A stretch of DNA of 23,384 bases from Chromera velia (Eukaryota > Sar > Chromeraceae): assembly GCA_018398765.1 (NCBI GenBank), contig JAHBMJ010005449.1, positions 18,145 to 41,528 of the forward strand, written 5' to 3'. A program made the position numbers and the translations under genes. This document shows positions 8,600-19,338 of this stretch, piece after piece (position 1 is the first letter of the stretch; each line of letters begins with the position of its first letter). The notes below the pieces were generated by a model. It saw only the letters and a list, made by a program, of their open reading frames with translations, was not told the DNA's origin and did no database searches.

Positions 8600-10789
8600 A
8601 TGCTGTCGTCTTTCGCTTTGCCCCTCTCAGAAGACTGGAGGGGAATGTTGGAGGATGCTGTGGAGGTTGCCGTGAAGGCTGGCGTGCCCCGCTTGTCGGG
8701 GGAGAGAATCAGTTCCGTGACCCACCTTGGAGGAGGGACGTTCAAGAAAGCCTCCTGGTGCTCGCTCTCCCCCCCCATGCCTGACCAACCACCTGACGGT
8801 GTTGTTCTCCTCTCGCCCAAAGCCCCAGCCCCCCAAATGCTGTCGGCATGGGTGAAACAGCTGAAGGCACAGGCAAAGATGGTGACAAAAGGTCTCCAGG
8901 ACGTCTGCATGCTCTCTGCCGTCTGCCTGGAGGTCTGTGAGGACGGCAAGGTGTTTGCTGCCTCTGTCTGCAAGAAGTTGCTGCCCCTGGAGGGAAACCT
9001 CCCTCTCCTTTCCCATCTACGTGGCATGCCTGCAGCACAAAAAGCTGCGGTCATCAGACCACTCGTAGACGACGTCGTGAGGGCCCACCAGGCAGGGTTC
9101 TTCCACGCAGACATCCACCCGAACCAGTTCGCAGTTGAGGACAACAACGCCAATGCACCTCCGAGGCTTCGTCTGATGGATTGGTGCGGAGAGACCCAGA
9201 GGGACTGTTGGAACAGGCATGTGAGTGATGGGGGTCTGTTTGAGTCTCCAGAGGGGGAGCTTTCCGTCCTCGGGGGTCTTTCTTTGTTTGCATGCTGTCC
9301 CCGTTGGAGTCCCTTTGAGATCAGGGGTCTGAGGGAGTGGACGTTCCCAAGGGGGGCAGAGGGGTTCTCAGTCTCTGGGTGCAACCCTGAGTGGTTGGCT
9401 CCTGAGGGCATTCTCTGTGGCGGGGGGGTCCATAGAGCGCTGTCGGGTCTATTGTTCTCTCCAGATGCCTACGCCATCTTGCCGTCAACTGTCACCATCG
9501 TCACCCAGAGAGACATGGACGCCGGCTGTCAGAACAAGAACGCACCTGTCCTCCATCATTCCTCATCTTCTTCTTCCTCTTCCTCTTCCTCATGTTCTTC
9601 CTCGACAATTCTTCCACCTGACTCGCTGAAAGAGTCCCAGGAAGGGGGGGGGGAGAGGGGAGGTGCAGAGTCTGTCCCTGTCAGAATGAAGTGGCTGGAC
9701 AAGGAGTGGGGTCCGCCGGATCATGAGAACTTTGATTTGTTCCTCCAGTATCGAGAGAGGGTGGGGGGTGCTCTGAAGGAGATGGGGGGGCTGATGGAGC
9801 AGGTTGGAAAGAGCATCGATCGATCCCAGGGAGAGGCCAAAAAAGAGGGCAGAGAGAATATGCCGACGTGTCTTCGAGAGGCACTCGACGGGTTTGCCTG
9901 TGCTCGTTCTCTGACTGCCATTTTCTATCCCCCTGAGGGCCATACAGAGGAGTCGCTGTCCTTTGTCCGACCTTATGATTGGGTGGCAAAAATGGCATCA
10001 TCGATTCCCTCTCGTTCGTGGGAACCTTCGCCTAGGCCTTGGCAGGTTGCAGGGGGAAGGGGGGGGATGATGGACAAGGCTCTTCTTTCACTTCACGGCG
10101 ACGATCTGTTTCCCTTCCTCTTGGCCCCTCTCTCCTTTCAACAGGCCCTCACACGTCATTTTCCCTCCTCTGACTTCTGCATCAGAGAGAGGTCCAGACT
10201 TCGAATTGTTTCTTCAGCTTCTTCGTCTCCCTCAGTGGCCCTCGACAGAGTGCTCGCACGAGCAGGCAGATTCCGACTGAGAGACAGAATGTCTCTGTGC
10301 GACCTTGCAGACTCCCTCTCTCGACAAATAGAGGCACTCCCCCTCCCCCACTCTCCCATCATTTCCACTTCAAAGTACCCCCTCTTTTCCTTTTTTGACT
10401 ACATTGAACCAGACCCCCCCGAGACTTCCCCATCAAATCCCAACGCTGAAGGAGACCTAACAGGAAGACTCAGTGTCCTTCTCAGTGCCAATACACCCAC
10501 AGAGGGGGTGGCACTGCCTGCTCGAAACAGTTACTCTTCCAGAGGGTCAGGCTGGAGGCCTCGGGGGCGTACTGTGAAGCCCTCCTGGACCCGGGCGGCC
10601 CGTTTCATCTTCCAGCGGCCCTCTCTCCACGAACAGCGGTACCCTCCTCAGCAGCCTCAGGCTGGGAGCCCGACAGGAGGACGAGCGGTCAGTTGATGGC
10701 GGGATGACTGCATGGGAGTGTGGGTGGAGACAACAAGCACTCATCCACCCATTTACTCGCCCACTCACTCTCTCACTCGATATGTCACA

Positions 10790-10831
<42 letters not shown>

Positions 10832-11313
10832 GGGGGGGGGGGGGCAGAGAAATTGGAGCAAAACAAAGAAAGAATGTAGCCTTTCCATTGTTTTTACTGC
10901 CATTTCCCAGTTCAGGAATATTTCTTCTCTCACATTCGCATCATGCTCGTTGCTCATCTTCTAATCGCGCCTCCCTCCCCTTTCTCACCCTCTGCCTGCA
11001 GGCATCTTCCGTTCCTGACAGGCGTCCCGAGCCTCTTCTTGAAGGTGCCGATCATTCTCTCCCTCTCCGACCCTCTGCCCTCACAGAGGAGCAGAAAGCG
11101 GTTCGAAGGGTGGGTCTTCACAAGGGAGAATCTGATTCGAGTGGACACAGAGTTACTTCGGGAGGCGGACTCTCAGGGCCGTCGGGAAAGACAGAAGAGC
11201 TGAGTGGAAAGACAGCAAAGTCGAAAGAGCCTGTGGAGGGACAGGGGGGGGCCTGGGGAGCGTTTCAGAGATTTTGGAGGAAACTTCACTTGCAGTCTTG
11301 CCTCGGTTTGTAG
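8600..11313 (+). CDS. Divergent protein-kinase-like protein, 2 exons (possibly a third intron inside exon 1)
   Basis: Exon 1 is 8600-10687 and exon 2 is 11002-11313, joined in phase 0 through a GTCAGT donor and a CCTGCAG acceptor, giving about 799 residues. The N-terminal part looks like a protein-kinase fold. It has a glycine-rich HLGGGTFKKA (about residues 42-51), a catalytic-loop-like HADIHPNQ (169-176), LMDWCG in the DFG position (192-197), an APE-like NPEWLAPE, and SPDAYAI resembling the helix F DxYxxG motif. HxDxHP followed by DW also resembles the ABC1/aminoglycoside-kinase branch. Q176 replaces the usual Asn, so activity is uncertain. A poly-serine tract (about 9566-9605) separates this from an unrecognised middle and C-terminal region. 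The ATG at 8600 follows an in-frame stop. A 147-nt segment between the DFG- and APE-like motifs (9225-9371) could be an in-frame intron. Substrate and role are unknown. Confidence 0.72.
10688..11001 (+). other. Intron of the kinase-like gene with (CA)n and a long G run
   Basis: The donor is GTCAGT at 10688 and the acceptor ends CTGCAG at 11001. It contains (CA)n at about 10786-10829 followed by a run of about a dozen G (10832-10843). Splicing restores a continuous frame in phase 0 on both sides. Confidence 0.75.
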
Positions 11314-11754
11314 AATCATGCACAGACTCGGTTTCTTCGTCCATTCTTGTCAAAGGTTGGTTTGTATCTCATTCTGTCTTTAAAGTTCTTTTGCGGCCCT
11401 TCTCCCTTTGTATGCCTCTTCACTAAGTTGAATTCCCTAAGTTCTTGTTTTCTCTCTTTTTTTTCTCTTTCTTCTTGCCGCTGCTTCCCGGTCCTCTCGT
11501 CAGCTTTGTTGAGTTCCTTGCTGGCTTACCCCAATCCCCTCGATGATTCGTCTTATGTGCAAATGTGTTTGTGCGTGAGCTGTGTTTTGTTGGGCATCTC
11601 GGCATTCACATGGATTCACGCGCCTCTGTGAATGCTTATCGGTGTGTGCAGGAATTCATTCTATTGCTTGACGTCACAAAAAAAGGAGGCAGTTAAATGC
11701 CATACCTTTGTTTCTCGAAGGTCTGCATGACTCCGGCCTGTCTTTGGTTCCGGT
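11314..11754. other. Downstream region of the kinase-like gene, no gene seen
   Basis: Pyrimidine-rich sequence around 11395-11500 and no convincing frame. It probably holds the 3' untranslated region and terminator of the kinase-like gene. Confidence 0.5.
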
Positions 11755-13005
11755 GGCATCGATCAGCACTACTGAATCGAGCGGGGATGCATTGGGGCAA
11801 GAGGAGGGAAATTCCTTCTACCAGGCTGATCGATTCAGAAGGGATGGACAGGGGGAATGCGAAAAGGTCTCTTTCCTCATGAAGGGCGTTGGGGGGGGGG
11901 AAGGGGGGGGTACGGGCATCTAGACTTTCATTCCTGATTGAGGGCGTGGGCGGGAAAGAGGGTGGGGAGAAACGAACAGAGAGATCGACTGCTGTTCTTG
12001 CTTGAGGGGGAAGGGGTGGCAAACTGTACAAGCGATGGTTGGCACTGGCGGGCACTGCAGGCTTTGATTCGAAAGAGGATGATCGTCTGACGAATTCAAG
12101 GGGGGTGAGTGAACGAAGGATTCATTCCTGTGTGCGTCTTTAAATCCGTGGAGAGGCACGCGCCTGCCTGCCTCTTTTTCTTCTCCCCTTCTTCCCTTCT
12201 TTCAACACCTCCCCCCCAATTTCTTGTCAAGCTGTATGTTGCTGGGGCTTTCTTCCTCCCCAATTTGTTATTTCATGTCACTGTCCTTGTCTTCCTTTCT
12301 CTGTATGAGGGTACAAGCAGCCCTGGCAGCTTAGGCTCTCCTTCGGTCCTCTTTTTGCTTAAAGGGAGGGGGGGGGGAGTGGTAGAAATTGAATAAGTGG
12401 CATCAGCACCACTGAATCGATCGGGTTTGGGGGCAAGAGAAGAGAAATGTCTTCTCTAAAGGGATGGACAGGCGGAATGTGCAAAGGTCTTTTTCCTCAT
12501 TCAGGACGTTGGGGAGGGGAAGGGGGGGGTTACGGGCATCTAGACTTTCATTCCTGACTGAGGGCGTGGGCGGGCAAGAGGGAGTGTTCTTGCCTGAGGG
12601 AGAAGCGGTGACCAACCGTGGAGTGGAGAGTTGGCACTGCAGGCTTTCATTCGGGAGAGGATGCTTGTCTGACGAATTCAAGGGGGGTGAATGAATGAAT
12701 GCGGGGTTCACTGCTGTGTGCAATTAATCTGTGGAGACCTTTTTGACATGCATGGAGAGGCACGCGCCTGCCTGCCTCTTTTTCTTGCTGCCTTCGTTCG
12801 GTACCTCTCTCACACATCGAGCTGCAGGCTGATGCATGGGGCTCTCTCGCTCCACAATTCGTTGTTTCATGTCACTGTCTTTGTTTGTCTTTCTCTGTAT
12901 GAGAGCACAAGCAACCAGCTTAAGCTCTCGCTCTGTCCTCTGTTTCCTTCAGGGGGGGGCAAAGGGGACTGGTTGAGGCTAAGGAGAGGGAAACGGCCTC
13001 CTTTC
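11755..13005. repeat. Diverged tandem duplication, units of about 640 and 610 bp
   Basis: The unit at about 11755-12398 is repeated at about 12399-13005. Shared blocks in the same order include TACGGGCATCTAGACTTTCA (11911/12532), CTGACGAATTCAAGGGGGGT (about 12088/12670), GAGGCACGCGCCTGCCTGCC (12154/12759) and TTTCATGTCACTGTC (12270/12866). The copies differ by many substitutions and indels, including about 100 bp in the first half. Frames inside are not conserved between copies, so the unit appears non-coding. Confidence 0.85.
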
Positions 13006-13249
13006 AAGTAGGATCCCGCCCATAGGTCTCTCCACACTGCATCAGTCATTCAGAGACACAAGGTGATACAGGTAGACATGCAGTTTTTGCGATGCTTCGG
13101 AGACTGCTGGTTGATGACAAAGTCTTCCGTTGAGCGCCAGACAGACACCCCCCTCACTGTCCTGTTCGTCTCTTCTTTCGTCCCGAATCGCCGACTCGAT
13201 CGTCTTTTATCGGCCTGCAGGATGTTCTCACTCGATCACACAAGGCAGG

Positions 13250-13410
13250 CAGGGGCATCCACCTGGGCTTGGTTCTCTTACCTTTGCTCTCTCTCTCTCT
13301 CTCTTACATGCGCACACACACACCTAGACACACACAAACACACATACATGAGCATCCGCGCACGCACACACACACACACACACGCTCACTCACTCACTCA
13401 CTCACTCACA

Positions 13411-13447
<37 letters not shown>

Positions 13448-13460
13448 CAGTTTCGGTAAC
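13250..13460 (+). repeat. (CT)n, (CA)n and CTCA microsatellite cluster
   Basis: CT repeats (about 13287-13302) are followed by CA-rich imperfect repeats, a CTCA tetranucleotide run (about 13385-13408) and a purer (CA)n to 13444. Open frames here encode His/Thr or Cys/Val repeats only. Confidence 0.95.
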
Positions 13461-13809
13461 CCGTAGACGCACACAGACATTGTCACACAGTTGCGCACAC
13501 TGCACACTCTTCCACACTTTCACAAACACACTGGGTGGTCGGCTCCTTCTCCTGTTTTGTATCTTTTTTGCGTCTGCCGTTTCTCCGCTTCTTAATTCTT
13601 TCTTGCTTGTGAGAAAGACATGAGGGCCACCGATGGGGAGGAAACTCCTAAGCAGCTCGGCACCAGGGCTGTAGGGCCGGAGGTGGGGTGGAAACACCTA
13701 AGGTGTCTTTTCTCTTTGGGAATCTAGCGGTGCACTATCTTCCTTCTTTTCTTTTGGCTGGCTGTGTTTTAGAAATACCCGCACGGATACACGCAACCAC
13801 TTCAAATAC

Positions 13810-13815
13810 GCACAT

Positions 13816-13877
<62 letters not shown>
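13810..13877 (+). repeat. (CA)n followed by (GA)n
   Basis: Compound microsatellite: ACACAC to about 13845, then GAGAGA to about 13877. Confidence 0.95.
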
Positions 13878-13959
13878 CGGTGGATTTTAATCTGCGCGAA
13901 GAGAAGGCCATCTATCGACGCAGCATGTATCCGAGTCGTCCTAGGCCTGCATGACCTAG

Positions 13960-15100
13960 TGCATGACGGTCATCACTTCCCTCTTTCTCCCCCAACTTTG
14001 AATGTCTCAGAACAGAAGATGAGATTCAAAGCCAAACAGACGACTAGACAGACGATCAATAAACAAATTTTGGTACATGTTTAAGACACCTCTCCTCAAC
14101 ATGTAAACGTTCTACCAACTAAATACTGATTAATAAACCATAATAAAATGGACCACTGTGGCAGTGGCATCCACTGGCACCATAAACTTTTAATTTATTA
14201 TAATTTTTTAAAAAATATAGAGTATATAAGTGATAAGTGCTGAGTTTTCTCTCTTGCAGGTGGTCAAAGGTGAATTTTGAACTACATATGTTAACATAAT
14301 ACAAAAAAACAGTGAGTGAGCCGCTGTTCAGCTACACTGTGAGCGCTCGATTGGCTGGCGAAATTGATATAGAGCGTTAAGAAAAAAATAGAAAAAAACA
14401 TCCATTTATACAAGAATTGACATTCAATGCTTAGCATATGGCAGGTGCAATGGGGAAGCGCAGCTCCAAAAATAAAAAACAAGCTAAAGAGATGGTTCTG
14501 CTCCTCTATACAGTTGTTTCAAAGAGCAGTTGTAAAGCGTTGAGCGACTGTTAAAAAAAGTGCATCGTCCGTAAAACATGGATTGAAACAGTTTTGGTCG
14601 TGGTCTAGGAAGCATAAAAGTTTGACAGTGCGTCTTGGTTTTTGAATCAATTACCGTGACCCCCCGCCCCCCCTTTTGCATGCATGTCTGCATGTGGTTG
14701 CATGCGGCAGTTTGGAATGTCCTGCTACTGGGTTGTTCGTAGGGTTATCCATGGTCTTGACAGTGACTTAGACTTTGGTCTAAGATTTTACTTTTTACAT
14801 CATAAGATAAAACTCTGTTACATTTGCCAATATCTAGTATTACCAGACTAGTAATAGTATCTAATATTTACCACTGATTATATCAATGATTAATTGATTG
14901 GTTTATTAATTTATTAATAATATAATAATAAAAAAGATCAAATAAATAACTATAGATCAATAATTGTTTCAAACGGTGAAATGAAACCTTATAAAATTTA
15001 TATAATACTGTGTCAATACATTGACTAGTACATTGAGTTAAAAACCCAATGACACAATCGAATGCACACACATGCAACTTCCCGCCAATCCCTCAGTCTA
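13960..15100. other. AT-rich non-coding region
   Basis: No plausible gene. There are nested short palindromes at about 14151-14176, where CCACTG, CAGTGG and CCACTGG can pair alternatively. A very AT-rich tract lies at 14880-15015. This may be transposon-derived, but I found no terminal repeats. It is also where the 3' end of the minus-strand gene ending at 15330 would lie. Confidence 0.5.
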
Positions 15101-15104
15101 CCCC

Positions 15105-15329
15105 TCAGGGTCCTCTTCCCATACCCTCATCCTGCTGTTCCAGAGGGACAACAGGGTGCTGCACCCCGCCGTAATTTGCATTCGCGGCTTCTCCGTAGTT
15201 CTCATAATCCCCGTATCCGTTCTCCACAGGGCCGTGACAAGGAGACCCACCCATAGGGGCGAAATCTGCCCCCACAGGGTGGAACCCTTGCCTATCCATC
15301 CCCACGAGCATCGCCGTAACGTTGAAGGA
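15105..15329 (-). other. In-frame open extension after the TAG stop
   Basis: Directly after the TAG at 15330-15332 the same frame stays open for about 74 codons to a TGA at 15105-15107. The sequence is protein-like, with Gly, Tyr, Asn and Glu in a low-complexity tail (for example NGYGDYENYGEAANANYGG). It could be a read-through extension, the true C-terminus if the TAG is a sequencing error or allelic mutation of CAG, or chance. Confidence 0.4.
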
Positions 15330-16461
15330 CTACTGCTCCTCTGCTGGGTACGGGGGCTGGGGCTTTTCTGCGGGCTCCGGAAAGTGGATAATGGTGCTGC
15401 TGCTGTCCAGGATGTGGCTTTTGAGAAGAGCCCTGTGCGCATCCTTAACGAATTGGAAGTTCCTGAAGCCGTTCATGAACCCTGCAAAACAGAGACGGAT
15501 GAAGTTGCCCAAGTCCTTTCCGCCAACAGGTGCTTCTCCTCCGCCTTGATGGAAGGAGATGTAAAAGGACGATTTGACTAGCTCCTGCAGACTGCTGGCG
15601 AGGGCAGTGTTGCTCGGATGGGGGGGGGAGATGATGAGCTGCTCCACTGGGTGTGAGAGGCCGGCCTCAACCCTCAGAGCCTCCTTGAGCCGATTGGCAT
15701 CCCACTGGAATTGGGGGCTCATGGGGACATCGACGTTAAAGGCGAAAAACACTTTGCCCTGTTTCTTCCACAAAGGTTCGACATATCCGCCTGCCCCCAG
15801 TTGCAGTTCTTCTCCAAGCTTCGTCTGGCAGTCGAGGAGCGCTTTGCCGAATGAGCCAGCGTCAGCGAACAGCCGACCCTCCCAATTCTCAAAAGTCTGA
15901 CCGTCGGACCTGAGGGGTGTCTGGGGAGGGCAGTAGATGAGTGCAGAGGCAATCTGACTTTGCATGATGTGGGGGCAGACACGGAAGATGAGCTTATAGA
16001 TGTACCCATTGTCGGGGTGCTGGTACGTGTAGATGACGGCTCTGTTGGCGTACTTGTACCGTGAGCTGCCGCTTCTCATGGGGTATCCAAACGGAGTTTT
16101 CTCACGGGATTCCAGGTAGGCCAAACTGGACTCCAGCATGTTTGCACCCCCATCGCTGTGGAGGTTGAGCTCTTGGAGGAACCGATCCAACATTCTGTCC
16201 ACCACATCGAACGAGGGACCGTGAAGGTCAACTACCTGCGAGAGAGAAAAAGAGGGCGGCATGATATTGGTCAGCGGGTGACTGTGAGCAAAAAGGCACC
16301 AACTAGAAAGCAGGGGCACAGTGGACGAGAACCTGTCGTCGAGAATATGTGAAGTGGTTGAGAACCGTCTGTGACGCACAGAAACATATCAAACTGCAAG
16401 CAAAGTCTCAAGCCGCTCTCCGGAGAGGGGGAAAAAGGGTGGTGTTTGCGTATATAAAGAC

Positions 16462-16501
<40 letters not shown>

Positions 16502-17288
16502 TGTATGTGTTTGTGTGTGTGTTTGTGCACGCGCTTTTGTGTGCGTGTATGTGGTGTGTGTGTAGGTGGTTGGTGTGTTTTGTTGGTGTGTGTGGTTGGT
16601 GTGTGTGTGTATGTGTGTATGTTTGTATGTGCGTGTGTGTGTGTGTGTGTGTATTCGTTTTCGTGCCTGTCTCTGTGCCAAACTAAAATAATGGCTGAAC
16701 AAAAGAGGAAATCAGATGTGTAAGCCGATGCTTCTGACCTGGATTCCGCACTCGGGAGGGAAGCTGTCCAACTGCGTGAGAAAGTCCTCCGGGATCAGGA
16801 CCTGATTGATGCCCGGACCACTGGCTTCGGGTGCGTAGCACTCAAAGAGCACCTCGCAGACAGGGTTGCTGGCAGGGGTGGGATTGGGTTTGTTAGTCAG
16901 TCCTCGCTTGCTGCATGCAGGCCCCAGAATGGATGAATGAATGGATTTCATTATTTCAGACTTTTTCTTCCTTTTGGCTTTTTCCCTCTGCCTCTGGCCT
17001 GGCTTTCTTCCCGCCTCGTTTGCCACTTTGTCTGTCTCCCTTCTTTCCTTGAAGAAATTGAAAGTGAAACAACTGCACAGGCATAGCCATCCGACCGGGA
17101 GAGCGAGGAAAACAAATGTTCTTTGTTTCAACCTACGCAAACAACATGAACCTCTCTCTCTTCCGCGCGCACATGCACACACCACCAAACAATACGCGGG
17201 CAGACACACACACACACACACACATACATGCACACCACACACACCACCACCACCACCACACACAAACACGCACACAAACACGCACACA

Positions 17289-17326
<38 letters not shown>

Positions 17327-19338
17327 TTCACATCACGAAATCAGAGAGAGGGAGGGAAAGAGTGTTTAAGAAAGAAAGAGGTAGAAAAAGAGATGAGGAG
17401 AAAAAGCAAAGGAGGGGGAGAGAAAGTAAGAAAAGCACGGCAATCAACAGATTTTCCCTGACTGACGAAATTTTTACCCTCTGGGCTGCAAGGCCGGCGA
17501 CCAGCTGCGCAAATTCTGGCTGCAAGCATGAACAAACATTTTGGCGTTTCAATCCAGGGACCCCATATCGAAGCAGGCCTGTTTTCAGCCGGCGATCACA
17601 GTCACCTGACAGAGTGTTGCAGAAGTCGCTTATTGCGATAGACTTTGTGTATTAACGCAGCCGCTCGCTGTACGACCGCCGCCTTACACTGCTCTACATT
17701 ACCTCTTGTCTTGCCTTCCCCCCCTTTCAATGCATCGCACCTTTTCACCCTGCATTTATGCTACAACTGGTGGGCGGTGGCGGTGGGGGATCAGAAAGAA
17801 TGTGTTGTATCCGGTTTTGGTGAACAACAATTGGATAAAGGTCAGTCAAAATGACTGTTTACAAGGATCTTGAGCGGCAACCACTCTCTCCTTCCACCTT
17901 GCTCTTGCACCTTGCTCCAGTAAGACTCATGTCCCGTCTCTTGCCAACGCGCGCATACATGAATGCGTCTGCCCATTTCAAAAGCGTAACCGTGGAAACG
18001 CTAACTGACCGTGTTTCGGTGCTGTTGCAATTCCTCACAAACCATCAAGTGCGACTCCAACCAGGCTGGGATCGGGTTACCGAGCGTTGCAGTCTGATAA
18101 TATATCACTCTTTGCCCGCACCTGCTGCATTGCATCAGCTGTCTTGAAGTTTGATACGGATTTCCAAAGGCATCTTGTCCTGCTCCCGTCTCATCTTGAA
18201 CAGGGACGAAGTACTGCCCTCTGATGGCCAGATTTTGGCTCCTGGTTGACGGTTGGGCCATCGTGCAAGGCTGATGGGGGCCGATTGAGCAAGGCTGTTT
18301 CGGGGCGTGTGATGTCGTCGGAGCTGCAGGTTCAAAGAATTAAGAAGAAGGGCGTGATTATGAGCTATCGATAACGCATGCAGACAATGAATCTATCAAA
18401 GAGAGGAAAAACGCGCACTTCCGCGACTCGGCGTCACTTTAAATGATGACTTCTTATCCCAAGTCTGACTTGTACAGTACGCTTTCCAAGGCCTTTCGAC
18501 TCTCATTTGGCGACACGAATGCATCAACTTGTGGGGCATGTATATGATCCTTTGTACAAAAGTCTTTGCGGAGATTCAAAAAGTCTCCGTCTCAGGCTCT
18601 ACTGTGTGCATCCACTCACCGTGTGTAGCCGCCACCCGCTGAACCCGTTGTTCGCCCTCCGGGCTGACTGCCGACAGCTTCTTTCTCCATCGGATCCATT
18701 GGGCGTCTGCCTCCAGAATGACAACTGCGGCAGGAAACTGTTCGGCAAGTTTCTGCCACGTTTCTGCAGCTTCGTCTGTCTGAGGCTCTTCTCTAAGGTC
18801 AGCCTCCGTGTCTGAATCTCCATCTGCGAACACATCCAACGTACATCATTTCAGATCGTTGACAGAAACTCAGAGCTTGTTATGTAGGCATAAGCCAGAA
18901 AATAACCACATACGAGACCGGATTTCAATTCAAGGATCTCCACAGTTCCAGAAGTGTAGCGTGTTTGGGAGTGCATGGCCAGAATTCAAAAGCTGCCTGG
19001 GTCTTCTGAGTAAATGGAGAGAAGAAACAAGTCGGGACCCCCTGTTGGGAGAAGAGAAGGGACACGCTGTCAGAAAACGTTAGATCCTGACCTGTGTTTT
19101 CAGGATCCGCCGCCAACGCTGCCGCACCGCCGGGTGCCGCCTGTCCGACAGAACCGCCACCTTCACGAATGATCGATCCCCCCCCTCCTTCGCCTCCACT
19201 ATCTGTTGGGCCTCCAGCTCCCCCCCCATCTTCGTTGTCGCGTGATCCGTCATAGCCACCAGAATCCCCTTTCTTGTTCCCCCCTCCGCCGCCCCCACCG
19301 TCACCTTCCCGACTTCGCAAGCCCTTCACATGTGGAGT
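15330..19338 (-). CDS. Unrecognised multi-exon protein with Gly-rich N-part and C2HC zinc-finger-like motif
   Basis: Exons read on the minus strand are: a Gly-rich exon ending at 19092 (start unresolved, frame open from 19338), 18823-18620, 18323-18010, a possible 42-nt exon 17519-17478, one ending at 16739 (start about 16870-16905), and 16235-15330. Phases agree for 19092/18823 (1), 18620/18323 (1) and 16739/16235 (0). Together they encode about 600 residues. In order there is a Gly/Ser/Asp-rich linker, an acidic segment and a Trp-containing helical segment. Next comes a motif CSRCGQ...ESHLMVC with spacing C-x2-C-x22-H-x3-C, which could bind zinc. A well-structured 301-residue C-terminal region rich in aromatic residues (including HPDNGYIYKLIFRVCPH) completes it. 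I recognise no family for the C-terminal region. No ATG is seen in the first exon, so an upstream exon is missing or the gene continues from the caspase-like gene. The annotated stop is TAG at 15330-15332. Confidence 0.55.
16465..16665 (+). repeat. (TG)n-rich intron microsatellite
   Basis: Long imperfect TG repeat inside the intron 16236-16738 of the minus-strand gene. Frames across it are Cys/Val repeats and are not genes. Confidence 0.93.
17197..17324 (+). repeat. (CA)n-rich intron microsatellite
   Basis: Imperfect CA repeats with CAC and CACAAACACG sub-repeats, within an intron of the minus-strand gene. Confidence 0.93.

Noticed and set aside
8518-9943. Frames of up to 297 codons antisense to the kinase-like gene
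   Set aside because: They are shadows of the plus-strand coding sequence; the plus frame carries ordered kinase motifs.
11693-13049. Several 60-120 codon frames in the tandem duplication
   Set aside because: Frames are not shared between the two copies, which argues against coding.
13063-13697. 186-codon plus frame and 99-codon minus frame
   Set aside because: Most of each is CA/TG repeat translated as His/Thr or Cys/Val; no supporting motif.
16465-17331. Cys/Val-rich frames on both strands
   Set aside because: Translated TG/CA microsatellites within introns of the minus-strand gene.
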